Source: JBDNIO01 sp041688215
Lineage (GTDB): Bacteria > Pseudomonadota > Gammaproteobacteria > Nevskiales > Salinisphaeraceae
DNA: 6,182 bases
Assembly (NCBI GenBank): GCA_041688215.1
Contig: JBDNIO010000044.1
Location: 1 to 6,182, forward strand
Direction of reading: 5' to 3'
The notes beneath the pieces were generated by a model. The model ran no database searches. It saw only the letters and a list, made by a program, of their open reading frames with translations, and was not told the DNA's origin. Below are positions 1-5,938 of the stretch, in pieces. How positions within the stretch are numbered: position 1 is the stretch's first letter; each line of letters begins with the position of its first letter. The position numbers and the translations under genes are program-made.

Positions 1-1358
1 ATCAGCTCGGAATAGCCCCGCACGAAATTGGATTGCACGTACTTGGGGTCGTCGATGGTTTCAATCTTGTCGAAACGCTTCAGTAATTCTTCCCAGAGTA
101 TGCGCAGTTGTAATTCAGCCAGACGGTTACCCATACAGCGATGAATGCCGAAGCCGAAGGAGAGATGACTTCGGGCTCTTTCACGATCGATTATTAACTG
201 GTCTGGCTGTTCGATTGCTCGCTCGTCGCGATTGCCCGAGGCATACCACATAACGATTTTGTCGCCTTTTTTTATGGTTTGTCCGTTGAGTTCGACATCC
301 TCATTTGCTACTCGACGCATGTACGCCAGCGGCGTTTGCCAGCGAATAATTTCGGACACCATGTTGGGGATCAGGTCCGGATTTTTCTTGAGTTTTGTAA
401 ACTCATCCGGGAACAGATTCAGGGCGTAAACGCCGCCGGTCATGGAGTTTCGCGTTGTGTCGTTGCCGCCGACGATCAACAGCGCCAGATTGCCTAAAAA
501 TTCCATTGGCCGGTCGAGCATGTTCTCTGTTTTTTCATTGGCGAGCATCAGACTGATCAAGTCGAAGCCCATTTCTTCACCCGCTGCCTTTTTTGCCTCC
601 TTGTCACGCCAGAGCAAGGAGAATTGCTTGGCCATATCGGCTACAGCGACAAAGGTTTCATCCATATCCGCCGCCCCGCCGGTGGTTTCTGGACTGCCCG
701 CTGCCAAATCTGACCAGTACACCAGTTTATGGCGTTTCTCATAAGGGAAGTCCAGCAGAGTAGCGAGCATTCTTGCTGTTAATTCAATTGAAACCAACTG
801 CACCCAGTCAAACGTTACATTAACGGGCAGACTATCCAGAACCTCTTCAGTACGACTGCGAATGAGGCTTTCCATTTCCTTCAGGTTTTTCGGCGCCACA
901 ACAGCTTGCACGGATTGTCTTTGCACATCGTGCTTGGGTGGGTCCATGGCGATGAACATTTCCACGGCGAGCCCTTCAGGCCGGTCGCCGAGCGAAATGA
1001 TCGGCTCTGAAGAGAATAGATCGTGGTGCTGGTCCACATACTGGATATCCTTGTACCGCATGATCGACCAGAATGGGCCAAAAGCGCTGTTTTTCTGATA
1101 GTGCACCGGACATTCGTCGCGCAGCCGTTTGTAATAGGACTGCCAACGATTTTGCCGATATAGAAACGGATTGCTCAGGTCGATATCTTCAATCGCGAGC
1201 GTCGACACATCCGGGATTGGCGCCTCTGTAAATTCGGGGGCGGGTGTGCCTTTGAATATTCTTCTTTTGGCTTTCAGGAATATATGAACACCGTTGATTT
1301 GCAGGTTTATGGGGACTATCGAGGATGCTTTCGCGACAACTGAATCTACAATATTCAT
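1..1358 (-). CDS. Cytochrome P450, CYP153 family (terminal alkane/fatty-acid hydroxylase), 3' end outside window
   Basis: Soluble haem monooxygenase. CYP153 enzymes hydroxylate the terminal carbon of medium-chain alkanes and related compounds using O2 and electrons from a ferredoxin. The visible 452 codons cover almost the whole protein (family about 470 residues); only the last few codons lie beyond position 1. In the I-helix, GGNDTTRNSM (residues 297-306) is the CYP153-type oxygen-activation motif. The K-helix ExxR is E336-I-I-R339. The haem loop is F401-G-F-G-I-H-R-C408-M-G, with C408 the haem thiolate ligand. Residues 179-205 (NVTFDWV onward) also fit this family. No signal peptide or membrane segment is seen. 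The ATG at 1358 is preceded by GGAG with a 5-nt spacer. The gene follows the ferredoxin gene with a 74-nt gap and is probably co-transcribed with it. Family assignment is strong; the exact substrate range cannot be read from sequence alone. Confidence 0.95.
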   Translation of the reverse strand, partial: MNIVDSVVAKASSIVPINLQINGVHIFLKAKRRIFKGTPAPEFTEAPIPDVSTLAIEDIDLSNPFLYRQNRWQSYYKRLRDECPVHYQKNSAFGPFWSIMRYKDIQYVDQHHDLFSSEPIISLGDRPEGLAVEMFIAMDPPKHDVQRQSVQAVVAPKNLKEMESLIRSRTEEVLDSLPVNVTFDWVQLVSIELTARMLATLLDFPYEKRHKLVYWSDLAAGSPETTGGAADMDETFVAVADMAKQFSLLWRDKEAKKAAGEEMGFDLISLMLANEKTENMLDRPMEFLGNLALLIVGGNDTTRNSMTGGVYALNLFPDEFTKLKKNPDLIPNMVSEIIRWQTPLAYMRRVANEDVELNGQTIKKGDKIVMWYASGNRDERAIEQPDQLIIDRERARSHLSFGFGIHRCMGNRLAELQLRILWEELLKRFDKIETIDDPKYVQSNFVRGYSEL

Positions 1359-1363
1359 ATCAT

Positions 1364-1367
1364 CTCC
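1364..1367 (-). promoter_or_regulatory. Ribosome binding site of the CYP153 gene
   Basis: GGAG on the minus strand lies 5 nt before the ATG at 1358. It supports this start over the nearby ATG at 1363, which is out of frame. Confidence 0.7.
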
Positions 1368-1432
1368 AGATTGTTTGAAAATTTTCAGCGGCTTACGCAT
1401 GAAGACGAGTAACCGAACCTAGTTGCCAGGAT

Positions 1433-1756
1433 TTACATTTGAAACTCGGGCATTTGGACAACCATTCCGTGCATGGCATCCGCGGTTTCGATCTGGCAAG
1501 ACAAGCGAGATGTGTCGGCCTTTTCCGGCGTCAGCTCCAACATCTGTTTTTCCTCCTCAGTAGCGGCACCGCCAGTCGTACTTATCCACTCACTGGCGAC
1601 TATCACATGGCAGGTTCCGCAGGCGCAGGAACCACCGCAATCCGCATCAATACCTGGTACGCCGTTGTCCACGGCTGTTTGCATCAGGGATTTTCCTTCT
1701 TCGATATCAACGGCATGTCGTGTGCCGTCATGCTCCACGAAGGTAATACTGCCCAT
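1433..1756 (-). CDS. [2Fe-2S] ferredoxin, putidaredoxin/adrenodoxin type, redox partner of CYP153
   Basis: A 107-residue electron carrier that should accept electrons one at a time from an FAD-containing ferredoxin reductase and deliver them to the adjacent P450 in the cytoplasm. The cluster ligands are readable: C40, C46, C49 and C87, in the spacing C-x5-C-x2-C-x37-C typical of vertebrate-type (adrenodoxin-like) ferredoxins. C44 is an additional cysteine inside the loop and is not expected to be a ligand. Length matches the family (about 105-110). The C-terminus ends in PEFQM and lacks the terminal Trp of camphor putidaredoxin. The ATG at 1756 has a GGAG 8 nt upstream. It is the first gene of the operon, ahead of the P450. 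The ferredoxin-before-CYP153 arrangement, with an AraC regulator divergent, is known from alkane-degrading Alcanivorax-like bacteria. The reductase is not in the window and may lie beyond position 1. Confidence 0.95.
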   Translation of the reverse strand: MGSITFVEHDGTRHAVDIEEGKSLMQTAVDNGVPGIDADCGGSCACGTCHVIVASEWISTTGGAATEEEKQMLELTPEKADTSRLSCQIETADAMHGMVVQMPEFQM

Positions 1757-1764
1757 ACGTCCAT

Positions 1765-1768
1765 CTCC
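1765..1768 (-). promoter_or_regulatory. Ribosome binding site of the ferredoxin gene
   Basis: GGAG on the minus strand with an 8-nt spacer to the ATG at 1756. An ATG at 1764, overlapping the spacer, is out of frame. Confidence 0.65.
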
Positions 1769-1789
1769 GCAACAGGGTTTATTAAAGCG

Positions 1790-1819
1790 TTACACGAAAG
1801 CGTTATATCGCTTGTGTAA
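1790..1819. promoter_or_regulatory. Inverted repeat overlapping the operon promoter (possible operator)
   Basis: TTACAC (1790-1795) pairs with GTGTAA (1814-1819), and AAGCG (1798-1802) pairs with CGCTT (1809-1813) around the loop TTATAT; two bases (1796-1797) are unpaired. The same segment also contains a direct repeat, AAAGCGTTA at 1784-1792 and again at 1797-1805 (13-bp period). The overlap with the candidate -10 suggests a protein-binding site or an early-transcript hairpin. Confidence 0.45.
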
Positions 1820-1830
1820 AAGATTGGAAA
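1802..1830 (-). promoter_or_regulatory. Candidate promoter of the ferredoxin-CYP153 operon
   Basis: On the minus strand, TTTCCA (1830-1825) and TATAAC (1807-1802) are separated by 17 nt. The -10 matches the sigma-70 consensus at 5 of 6 positions and the -35 at 4 of 6, as expected for a promoter that needs an activator. Transcription would begin near 1795, giving a leader of roughly 40 nt. The -10 overlaps the inverted repeat at 1790-1819. This is inferred from sequence match only. Confidence 0.4.
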
Positions 1831-1839
1831 TTTAATCGT

Positions 1840-1854
1840 CAAGGTAATACCTTG
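1840..1854. promoter_or_regulatory. Perfect 15-bp palindrome CAAGGTAATACCTTG (possible operator)
   Basis: Seven bases on each side of a central A are exactly complementary. It lies 9 bp upstream of the candidate -35 of the ferredoxin operon, a usual place for an activator site. The binding protein is unknown; the divergent AraC-type regulator is the obvious candidate, though AraC sites are more often direct repeats. Confidence 0.45.
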
Positions 1855-1869
1855 CGCCTGTTGCCGACA

Positions 1870-1897
1870 GGTCATTTCTTGACGTCGCGGGGTCATT
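1870..1897. promoter_or_regulatory. Direct repeat GGTCATT with 21-bp period (candidate AraC-type half-sites)
   Basis: GGTCATT occurs at 1870-1876 and 1891-1897, exactly 21 bp apart, two helical turns. AraC-family dimers commonly bind direct half-sites about 21 bp apart. A small hairpin (CCTGT 1857-1861 with ACAGG 1867-1871) partly overlaps the first copy. The site lies between the regulator gene and the operon promoter. Confidence 0.35.
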
Positions 1898-1978
1898 AAA
1901 AGACACTGAAGCTGCAACAAACGCGCTCCAAGGCGCTACGTTTCTGGTTCTTATTGCAAAAATGTTCGGGGCAAGCTC

Positions 1979-3037
1979 GTGACCTACCACACTGGCGTGA
2001 CAGAATCGATTGCTTCAGATGTGGCCTGCATTCCATCAAACTATTCGCGCCTGATCGCCCGAGTGCTGGAGTTGCAAGTCCGCGAGCTGCCCGCGTTGCT
2101 GGAGTTGACCCAGCTCACTACCGACCAGTTCATGCAGGAAGACACCCTCCTGACTTCCCGGCAGCAAGTTCAAATACTGCGCAACGGCTTGCGGTTATCC
2201 AACGACGAGGCCTTTGGCTTACGTCTGGGGCAACGGCTGACGCCATCGACCCATGGTGCTGTAGGATTTCTAGCCAATAGCAGCCCCAACCTGTTAATGG
2301 CCCTGAAAGCATTTCAAACATTCCTGCCGACGCGCATGAATTTTGCCCGGATAGAATTGAACAGAACGCAAGACTGGTTGGAATGTTACGCGTACTTTGA
2401 TTTCGAGCTGAGCAGGGAAATCCACCGCGCCCTGTCCGAGACCGTCGCCGTTGTATTTTTTGAGTGCGCCGAATTTATCGTGGGGCGGCCGCTGACTGAG
2501 ATAACAACGAGCTTCAGCCACGACAGACCCGCTTACAGCCCACGCTATTGGGATTACCTTCCTGGCCAATTTGAGTTTTCCGCGCCACAACTGATGGTAA
2601 AAATTCCGATGCACTTATGTCATATTCCCAACGCATCAGCCAATCATGAGAACTATTTGCTCGCAATGCGCCAATGCGAAACCATGCTGGCGCAATTGCT
2701 TTCGAACAACCGCAGCAGCAAGTACCAGATACAGAAAATGATGTTATCGCACCCTCCAGGCGCGTTAACCGAGCAGGAAGCCGCCGCCGCATTGTTCATC
2801 AGCAAGCGCACATTGGCTCGCAGGCTCCAGAAAGAGGGCACCGGTTTTCGTCAGATCAGAGACGATATCCTGTCCCAACAAGCAAGTGATTGCCTAAGCG
2901 AAAGCCAAATGTCAGTCGATGCGATTGCAGCCTTGCTCAACTACCACGACAGCGCCAATTTTCGACGTGCGTTCAAGCGCTGGTTTCAGTTATCCCCTGA
3001 CCAATACCGGCAGCAAGTGAGTGGCGAGCATCGGTGA
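1979..3037 (+). CDS. AraC-family transcriptional regulator, probable activator of the CYP153 operon
   Basis: A 352-residue DNA-binding regulator. Residues about 25-205 resemble the arabinose-binding-type sensor domain found in OruR/AraC-like regulators. The C-terminal AraC domain has two helix-turn-helix units: LTEQEAAAALFISKRTLARR (263-282) and the second at about 312-345, with the family-typical pattern SVDAIAALL...SANFRRAFKRWF..SPDQYR. The length is normal for this class. The start is a GTG at 1979 with GGGG 7 nt upstream; no ATG start is available nearby in this frame, and a second GTG lies at 1997. It is divergent from the ferredoxin-CYP153 genes across a 222-bp gap rich in repeats, which suggests it controls them. 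AraC-type regulators of CYP153 genes are known in other alkane degraders. The inducer (alkane, alkanol or fatty acid) is not visible from sequence. Confidence 0.92.
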   Translation: MTYHTGVTESIASDVACIPSNYSRLIARVLELQVRELPALLELTQLTTDQFMQEDTLLTSRQQVQILRNGLRLSNDEAFGLRLGQRLTPSTHGAVGFLANSSPNLLMALKAFQTFLPTRMNFARIELNRTQDWLECYAYFDFELSREIHRALSETVAVVFFECAEFIVGRPLTEITTSFSHDRPAYSPRYWDYLPGQFEFSAPQLMVKIPMHLCHIPNASANHENYLLAMRQCETMLAQLLSNNRSSKYQIQKMMLSHPPGALTEQEAAAALFISKRTLARRLQKEGTGFRQIRDDILSQQASDCLSESQMSVDAIAALLNYHDSANFRRAFKRWFQLSPDQYRQQVSGEHR

Positions 3038-3060
3038 TCCAGAAATTGAATAGGTGAATC

Positions 3061-3103
3061 GGGGACGTTACCTTTTATTCCTTCCCAATGGGTAGCGTGC
3101 CCC
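3061..3103. repeat. Imperfect hairpin between convergent genes, REP-like
   Basis: GGGGACGTTACC (3061-3072) pairs with GGTAGCGTGCCCC (3091-3103) over 12 base pairs, with one bulged G (3099), one G-T pair and an 18-nt loop. There is no T-run after either arm, so it is a poor rho-independent terminator. The arm GGGGACGTTACC resembles short palindromic units I recall near REP-associated (Y1-type) transposases in many proteobacteria; that link is from memory and untested. It lies between the 3' ends of the AraC regulator gene and dbpA. Confidence 0.5.
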
Positions 3104-3129
3104 CTTCCCCACGGTCTGCGCGGCTCAGA

Positions 3130-4503
3130 TTAGCGCGCCAATCTCCGCACACGAATGTTCTTGCCCTTGATCTTGCCATTGCGCAAGAATTTAAATGCCC
3201 TATCAAAATCGTTATTTGCGATGGCCACATACGCGCGGGTAGGAAAGAGATCAATCTTGCCGATGCTGGAGGTGTGCAATCCCGCATCGCCAGTGAGTGC
3301 ACCGAGTATATCGCCCGGCCGTAACTTGTCTCTGCGGCCTGCATCAATCCCCAGGGTTTGCATCGCGGGTTCGGGAAGTGCGACCGCCCTGCATGGGGGC
3401 AGATCAGCCCATTGCGCGCGTTCGCCAGTGGTTTCCTCAATCTTTGGTACGCGTGCCATTTCGCGCGGCGCAACCAGCGTAAGCGCCTCGCCGCTGGCCC
3501 CGGCCCGGCCGGTGCGGCCAATTCGGTGCACGTAAACATCCGCATCGCCCGGCAACTCGAAGCCGATGACCAATGGCAGGTCTTTAATATCGAGCCCACG
3601 CGCAGCCACATCCGTCGCCACCAGGATGCGGTAACTGCCATTGGCAAACTGCAACAGCGTCTCGTTGCGCTCGTGCTGCTCCATGTCTCCATGCAAGGTA
3701 AGCGTGGGGATACCTTGTGCGCCAAGCGCCGCGCCCAGTTCGCGCGTGTCGTTTTTGGTATTGCAGAATATCAGGCAACTTTCGGGTTGGCGGTGTAGCA
3801 GCAGGCTTTCGATGGCCGCCGTTTTCTCGCTGCTTTCCACGGAAAAAAACAATTGCGTAATGGACGGCTGACTGCTTGGGCTTTCGACCGTAACTACCAA
3901 TGGGTCACGCTGAAAACGGCGACTCAAGCTACCAATACGCGGAGGATACGTAGCTGAAAATAGCCAAGTATTCCGGGCGCCAGGCGCATGGCTCAAGATA
4001 TCCTCCACTACTTCCAGAAAGCCCATATCCAGCATACGGTCTGCCTCGTCCAGCACCACGGCGGTCAGCTTGTCGAGACACAAGGCCTTGCGATCGACCA
4101 GGTCCTTGATGCGCCCGGGCGTACCCACTGCAATATGCGGCTCATGCGTCAGTGATGCCAACTGCGGCCGGAGTGATACGCCCCCGCACAGGCTCAATAC
4201 CTTTACGTTGGGTACAAAGCGGGCAAGGGCACGAATCTCCTTGCTGACCTGATCCGCCAGCTCCCGCGTGGGGCACAACACCAGCGCGCGCAGGCCAATC
4301 TCCTCTGGCGCGAGCCCCGCCAGCAGCGCCAACGAAAACGCCGCCGTCTTGCCGCTACCCGTACGCGCTTGCGCACGAACATCCAGACCTGCCAGCATCG
4401 TCGGTAAGGCCGCCGCCTGAATCGGCGTCATTTGTCGGTATTCAAGGGCGTCGACCGCTTGGAGTAAGGCGGCGGGCAGTGGTAGATCGGAGAATTTTTT
4501 CAT
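3130..4503 (-). CDS. dbpA: ATP-dependent RNA helicase DbpA (DEAD-box)
   Basis: DEAD-box helicase of late 50S ribosome assembly; DbpA is known to recognise hairpin 92 of 23S rRNA through its C-terminal RNA-binding domain. The 457-residue length equals that of the E. coli protein. Motifs in order: Q motif with MTPIQ (25-29), Walker A ARTGSGKT (46-53), PTREL (78-82), DEAD (152-155), SAT (183-185), LIFCNTK (244-250), TDVAARGLD (297-305), HRIGRTGR (326-333). The tail has the DbpA signature GDILGALTGDAG (397-408) and the RRM-like end GKIKGKNIRVRRLAR (443-457), which separates it from RhlE, SrmB and CsdA. The ATG at 4503 has no clear Shine-Dalgarno; an ATG at 4510 is out of frame. It converges on the AraC gene and is divergent from the RIO kinase gene. 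Confidence 0.97.
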   Translation of the reverse strand: MKKFSDLPLPAALLQAVDALEYRQMTPIQAAALPTMLAGLDVRAQARTGSGKTAAFSLALLAGLAPEEIGLRALVLCPTRELADQVSKEIRALARFVPNVKVLSLCGGVSLRPQLASLTHEPHIAVGTPGRIKDLVDRKALCLDKLTAVVLDEADRMLDMGFLEVVEDILSHAPGARNTWLFSATYPPRIGSLSRRFQRDPLVVTVESPSSQPSITQLFFSVESSEKTAAIESLLLHRQPESCLIFCNTKNDTRELGAALGAQGIPTLTLHGDMEQHERNETLLQFANGSYRILVATDVAARGLDIKDLPLVIGFELPGDADVYVHRIGRTGRAGASGEALTLVAPREMARVPKIEETTGERAQWADLPPCRAVALPEPAMQTLGIDAGRRDKLRPGDILGALTGDAGLHTSSIGKIDLFPTRAYVAIANNDFDRAFKFLRNGKIKGKNIRVRRLAR

Positions 4504-4780
4504 CAGCCATTATCGCTTATATGATGGCCGCAGCGCGCCTGTATGCTGCAACTCGTAGTGAGGCCGCGTACGGGATACCTTGGTGGTGTTCTGGGATTCA
4601 ACCACTGCTATAAGCTAGTGCGCCTACGGGCCAATTTCCGGGTCAGGTTGGACTATCCCGATTCGTGTTCATTCTGGCATTGCTATTACTTCTAAGGGCC
4701 AAAAACATATAGAGTGCTTGCGGACGTTGAAAAACAGCATTCTACCCCGACCTAATTATTTCGCCGATTCACCGAACACT
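4504..4780. other. Divergent intergenic region between dbpA and the RIO kinase gene
   Basis: This 277-bp gap must hold promoters for both genes, but I see no convincing -35/-10 pair on either strand. On the minus strand, TATAAG and GATAAT stand close before dbpA, without a properly spaced -35. The region contains one copy of a repeat shared with 5700-5720 (see 4589-4609). A TTG at 4718 opens the kinase frame upstream of the ATG at 4781, but the added residues look unlike the family. Confidence 0.5.
4589..4609 (+). repeat. Copy A of a short repeat flanking the kinase gene
   Basis: TTCTGG followed 5 nt later by AACCACTGCT. On the minus strand 5720-5700 reads the same two blocks at the same spacing, with 17 of 21 positions identical. 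Weaker similarity seems to extend on both sides with small gaps (CCTTGGTGGTG versus CCTGGCGGTG on the left; GCGCCTA versus ACGCCTA on the right), suggesting a diverged interspersed repeat of perhaps 50-70 bp. Confidence 0.45.
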
Positions 4781-5647
4781 ATGAAAACACCCAAAGCGTT
4801 GCTTCCCCTGCTTGATGATGGCGTTATAGATACGGTTGTCAGCCGGCTTCAGAGCGGCAAGGAAGCTACTGTTTACATTGTCACCAGCGGCTCCAAAACC
4901 CGCTGTGCCAAGGTTTACAAACACGCGCAGCAACGCAGTTTCCATAAAGCTGCAGAATATACCGAGGGGCGCAAGGCCCGGGGTAGTCGTAATGCGCGTG
5001 CTGCTGGCAAGCATACTCAATACGGCCGCAAGGTCCAGGAATCGGAGTGGAAAAACGCTGAGGTTAATGCCTTGTACAAATTGTACGGGGCGGATGTTCG
5101 TGTCCCGAAACCATTTGGAGTTTTCGACGGCGTACTGCTGATGGAACTCGTACTCGATGCCAATGGGTGTCCCGCACCCAGGCTTGGCGAAGTCGAAATG
5201 ACTACCACGCAAGCGGTTGAATGGCATGCGTTTATGATCCGGCAAATCGTCTGCATGCTCTGTACTGGCCTAATTCATGGAGATTTATCAGAATATAACG
5301 TGCTGATTGGTCCGGAGGGCCCGGTTATTATAGATTTACCACAGGCAGTGGACGCGGCCGGCAATAACAATGCCTTCCGCATGCTCGCTCGCGATGTAAA
5401 CAACCTGCGCGTTACGTTCAGCCGGGTAGCGCCAGAGTTACTGGAAACAGAATATGCACTCGAGATATGGGGGCTGTACGAGGCGGCGGAACTCACCCCG
5501 GAAACACCGCTAACCGGAATATATAAGCGTGACGAGACGGTGGCCGACGTGGGCGCTGTTCTGGACCAGATTGAAGAAGCTCGGCGCGAAGCCGAAGCTC
5601 GACAACGTGGGCGCGAGCAAGCGCAGGAAGATTTCGGTCTTTCATGA
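4781..5647 (+). CDS. RIO1-type serine protein kinase (bacterial RIO kinase)
   Basis: Cytoplasmic atypical protein kinase of the RIO family; the role of bacterial members is poorly known. From the ATG at 4781 the protein has 288 residues. It shows the RIO glycine-loop equivalent SGKEATVY (25-32), the ATP-binding lysine K44 in CAKVYK, a likely pairing glutamate E94 (KNAEVNALYKL), the catalytic loop HGDLSEYN (166-173; D168 base, N173 metal ligand), and the metal-binding D185 in IIDLPQAV, which replaces the DFG motif. The C-terminal 25 residues are charged (EEARREAEARQRGREQ) and probably helical. All catalytic residues are present. I chose the ATG at 4781 because MKTPKALLPLLDDGVID matches the usual N-terminus; a TTG at 4718 would add 21 atypical residues. 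No clear Shine-Dalgarno precedes 4781. The gene appears monocistronic, with a terminator at 5737-5791. Confidence 0.92.
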   Translation: MKTPKALLPLLDDGVIDTVVSRLQSGKEATVYIVTSGSKTRCAKVYKHAQQRSFHKAAEYTEGRKARGSRNARAAGKHTQYGRKVQESEWKNAEVNALYKLYGADVRVPKPFGVFDGVLLMELVLDANGCPAPRLGEVEMTTTQAVEWHAFMIRQIVCMLCTGLIHGDLSEYNVLIGPEGPVIIDLPQAVDAAGNNNAFRMLARDVNNLRVTFSRVAPELLETEYALEIWGLYEAAELTPETPLTGIYKRDETVADVGAVLDQIEEARREAEARQRGREQAQEDFGLS

Positions 5648-5657
5648 TGCGGGTTAC

Positions 5658-5685
5658 CGCCACTTAGGCTCATACCTAATAGGCG
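5658..5685. repeat. Small hairpin just after the kinase stop codon
   Basis: CGCC (58-61) and TTAGG (64-68) pair with CCTAA (75-79) and GGCG (82-85) (numbers are 5600 plus), with a 2x2 internal loop and a 6-nt loop CTCATA. There is no T-tract, so it is not a terminator by itself; it could protect the mRNA 3' end. Confidence 0.35.
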
Positions 5686-5699
5686 TTTGCGGTTGTATA

Positions 5700-5720
5700 A
5701 GCAGTGGTTGGGAACCAGAA
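5700..5720 (-). repeat. Copy B of the short repeat flanking the kinase gene
   Basis: Reading the minus strand gives TTCTGG, 5 nt, AACCACTGCT, matching copy A at 4589-4609 at 17 of 21 positions, in opposite orientation. The pair encloses the kinase gene as a widely spaced inverted repeat. Confidence 0.45.
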
Positions 5721-5736
5721 GAATAGCCCACCGCCA

Positions 5737-5791
5737 GGCTCTTACAAAAAAACCCTGCCCGAATAGACAGGGGTTTTCTTTTGTAAGAGCC
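5737..5791. terminator. Strong extended rho-independent terminator (probably bidirectional)
   Basis: The core is CCCTG (5753-5757) pairing with CAGGG (5768-5772), followed by GTTTTCTTTT, and preceded by a run of seven A. The stem is extended by 13 exactly complementary bases, 5737-5749 with 5779-5791 (GGCTCTTAC and A4 against T4 and GTAAGAGCC). It ends the RIO kinase transcript about 90 nt after its stop codon. Because the left arm gives a T-run on the minus strand, it could also stop transcription arriving from the right. Confidence 0.9.
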
Positions 5792-5860
5792 GGCGAAAAC
5801 CGAGGTCCGACACGGATGCTACCCGAATCCAGCAATCCGATTGTGGAGTGGACTAAGCTC

Positions 5861-5904
5861 AATGTGGCAATGCAAGACCTGCCCCTATGTTTTCCCTGTG
5901 CCAC
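5861..5904. repeat. REP-like intergenic sequence with weak stem
   Basis: AATGTGGCAATGCAAGACCTGCCCC begins at 5861; GTGGCA (5864-5869) can pair with TGCCAC (5899-5904) across a 29-nt loop. The words GCAAGACCTG and CCCC resemble a repeat family I remember from intergenic regions of gammaproteobacteria, often near Y1-type transposases. No database check was possible, so the class is tentative. Confidence 0.3.
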
Positions 5905-5938
5905 GCCTCTCGCCATGCTAATCTGGTACAAAGAACCG

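Larger units (their letters stand above)
5648..5938. other. Intergenic stretch after the RIO kinase gene
   Basis: This 291-bp stretch has no supportable gene. It holds a small hairpin (5658-5685), repeat copy B (5700-5720), the terminator (5737-5791) and a REP-like segment (5861-5904). The open frame that crosses it (5687-5965) reads through the terminator stem and has no protein-like character. Confidence 0.6.

Noticed and set aside
3038..3129. Rho-independent terminator for the AraC gene or dbpA
   Set aside because: The hairpin has no following T-run on either strand and a long 18-nt loop.
3075..3725. 216-codon open frame on the minus strand within dbpA
   Set aside because: It overlaps a clear DEAD-box gene in another frame and has a composition rich in Arg, Trp and Cys typical of shadow frames.
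4718..4780. TTG-initiated N-terminal extension of the RIO kinase (21 residues)
   Set aside because: The added residues do not look like the family's N-terminus, TTG is a rare start, and the ATG at 4781 begins exactly where homologues normally begin.
5648..5736. Possible tRNA or integron attC-like fold after the kinase gene
   Set aside because: There is no T-loop GGTTCGAATCC, no acceptor pairing and no integron core-site pair; the segment only forms a small 9-bp hairpin.
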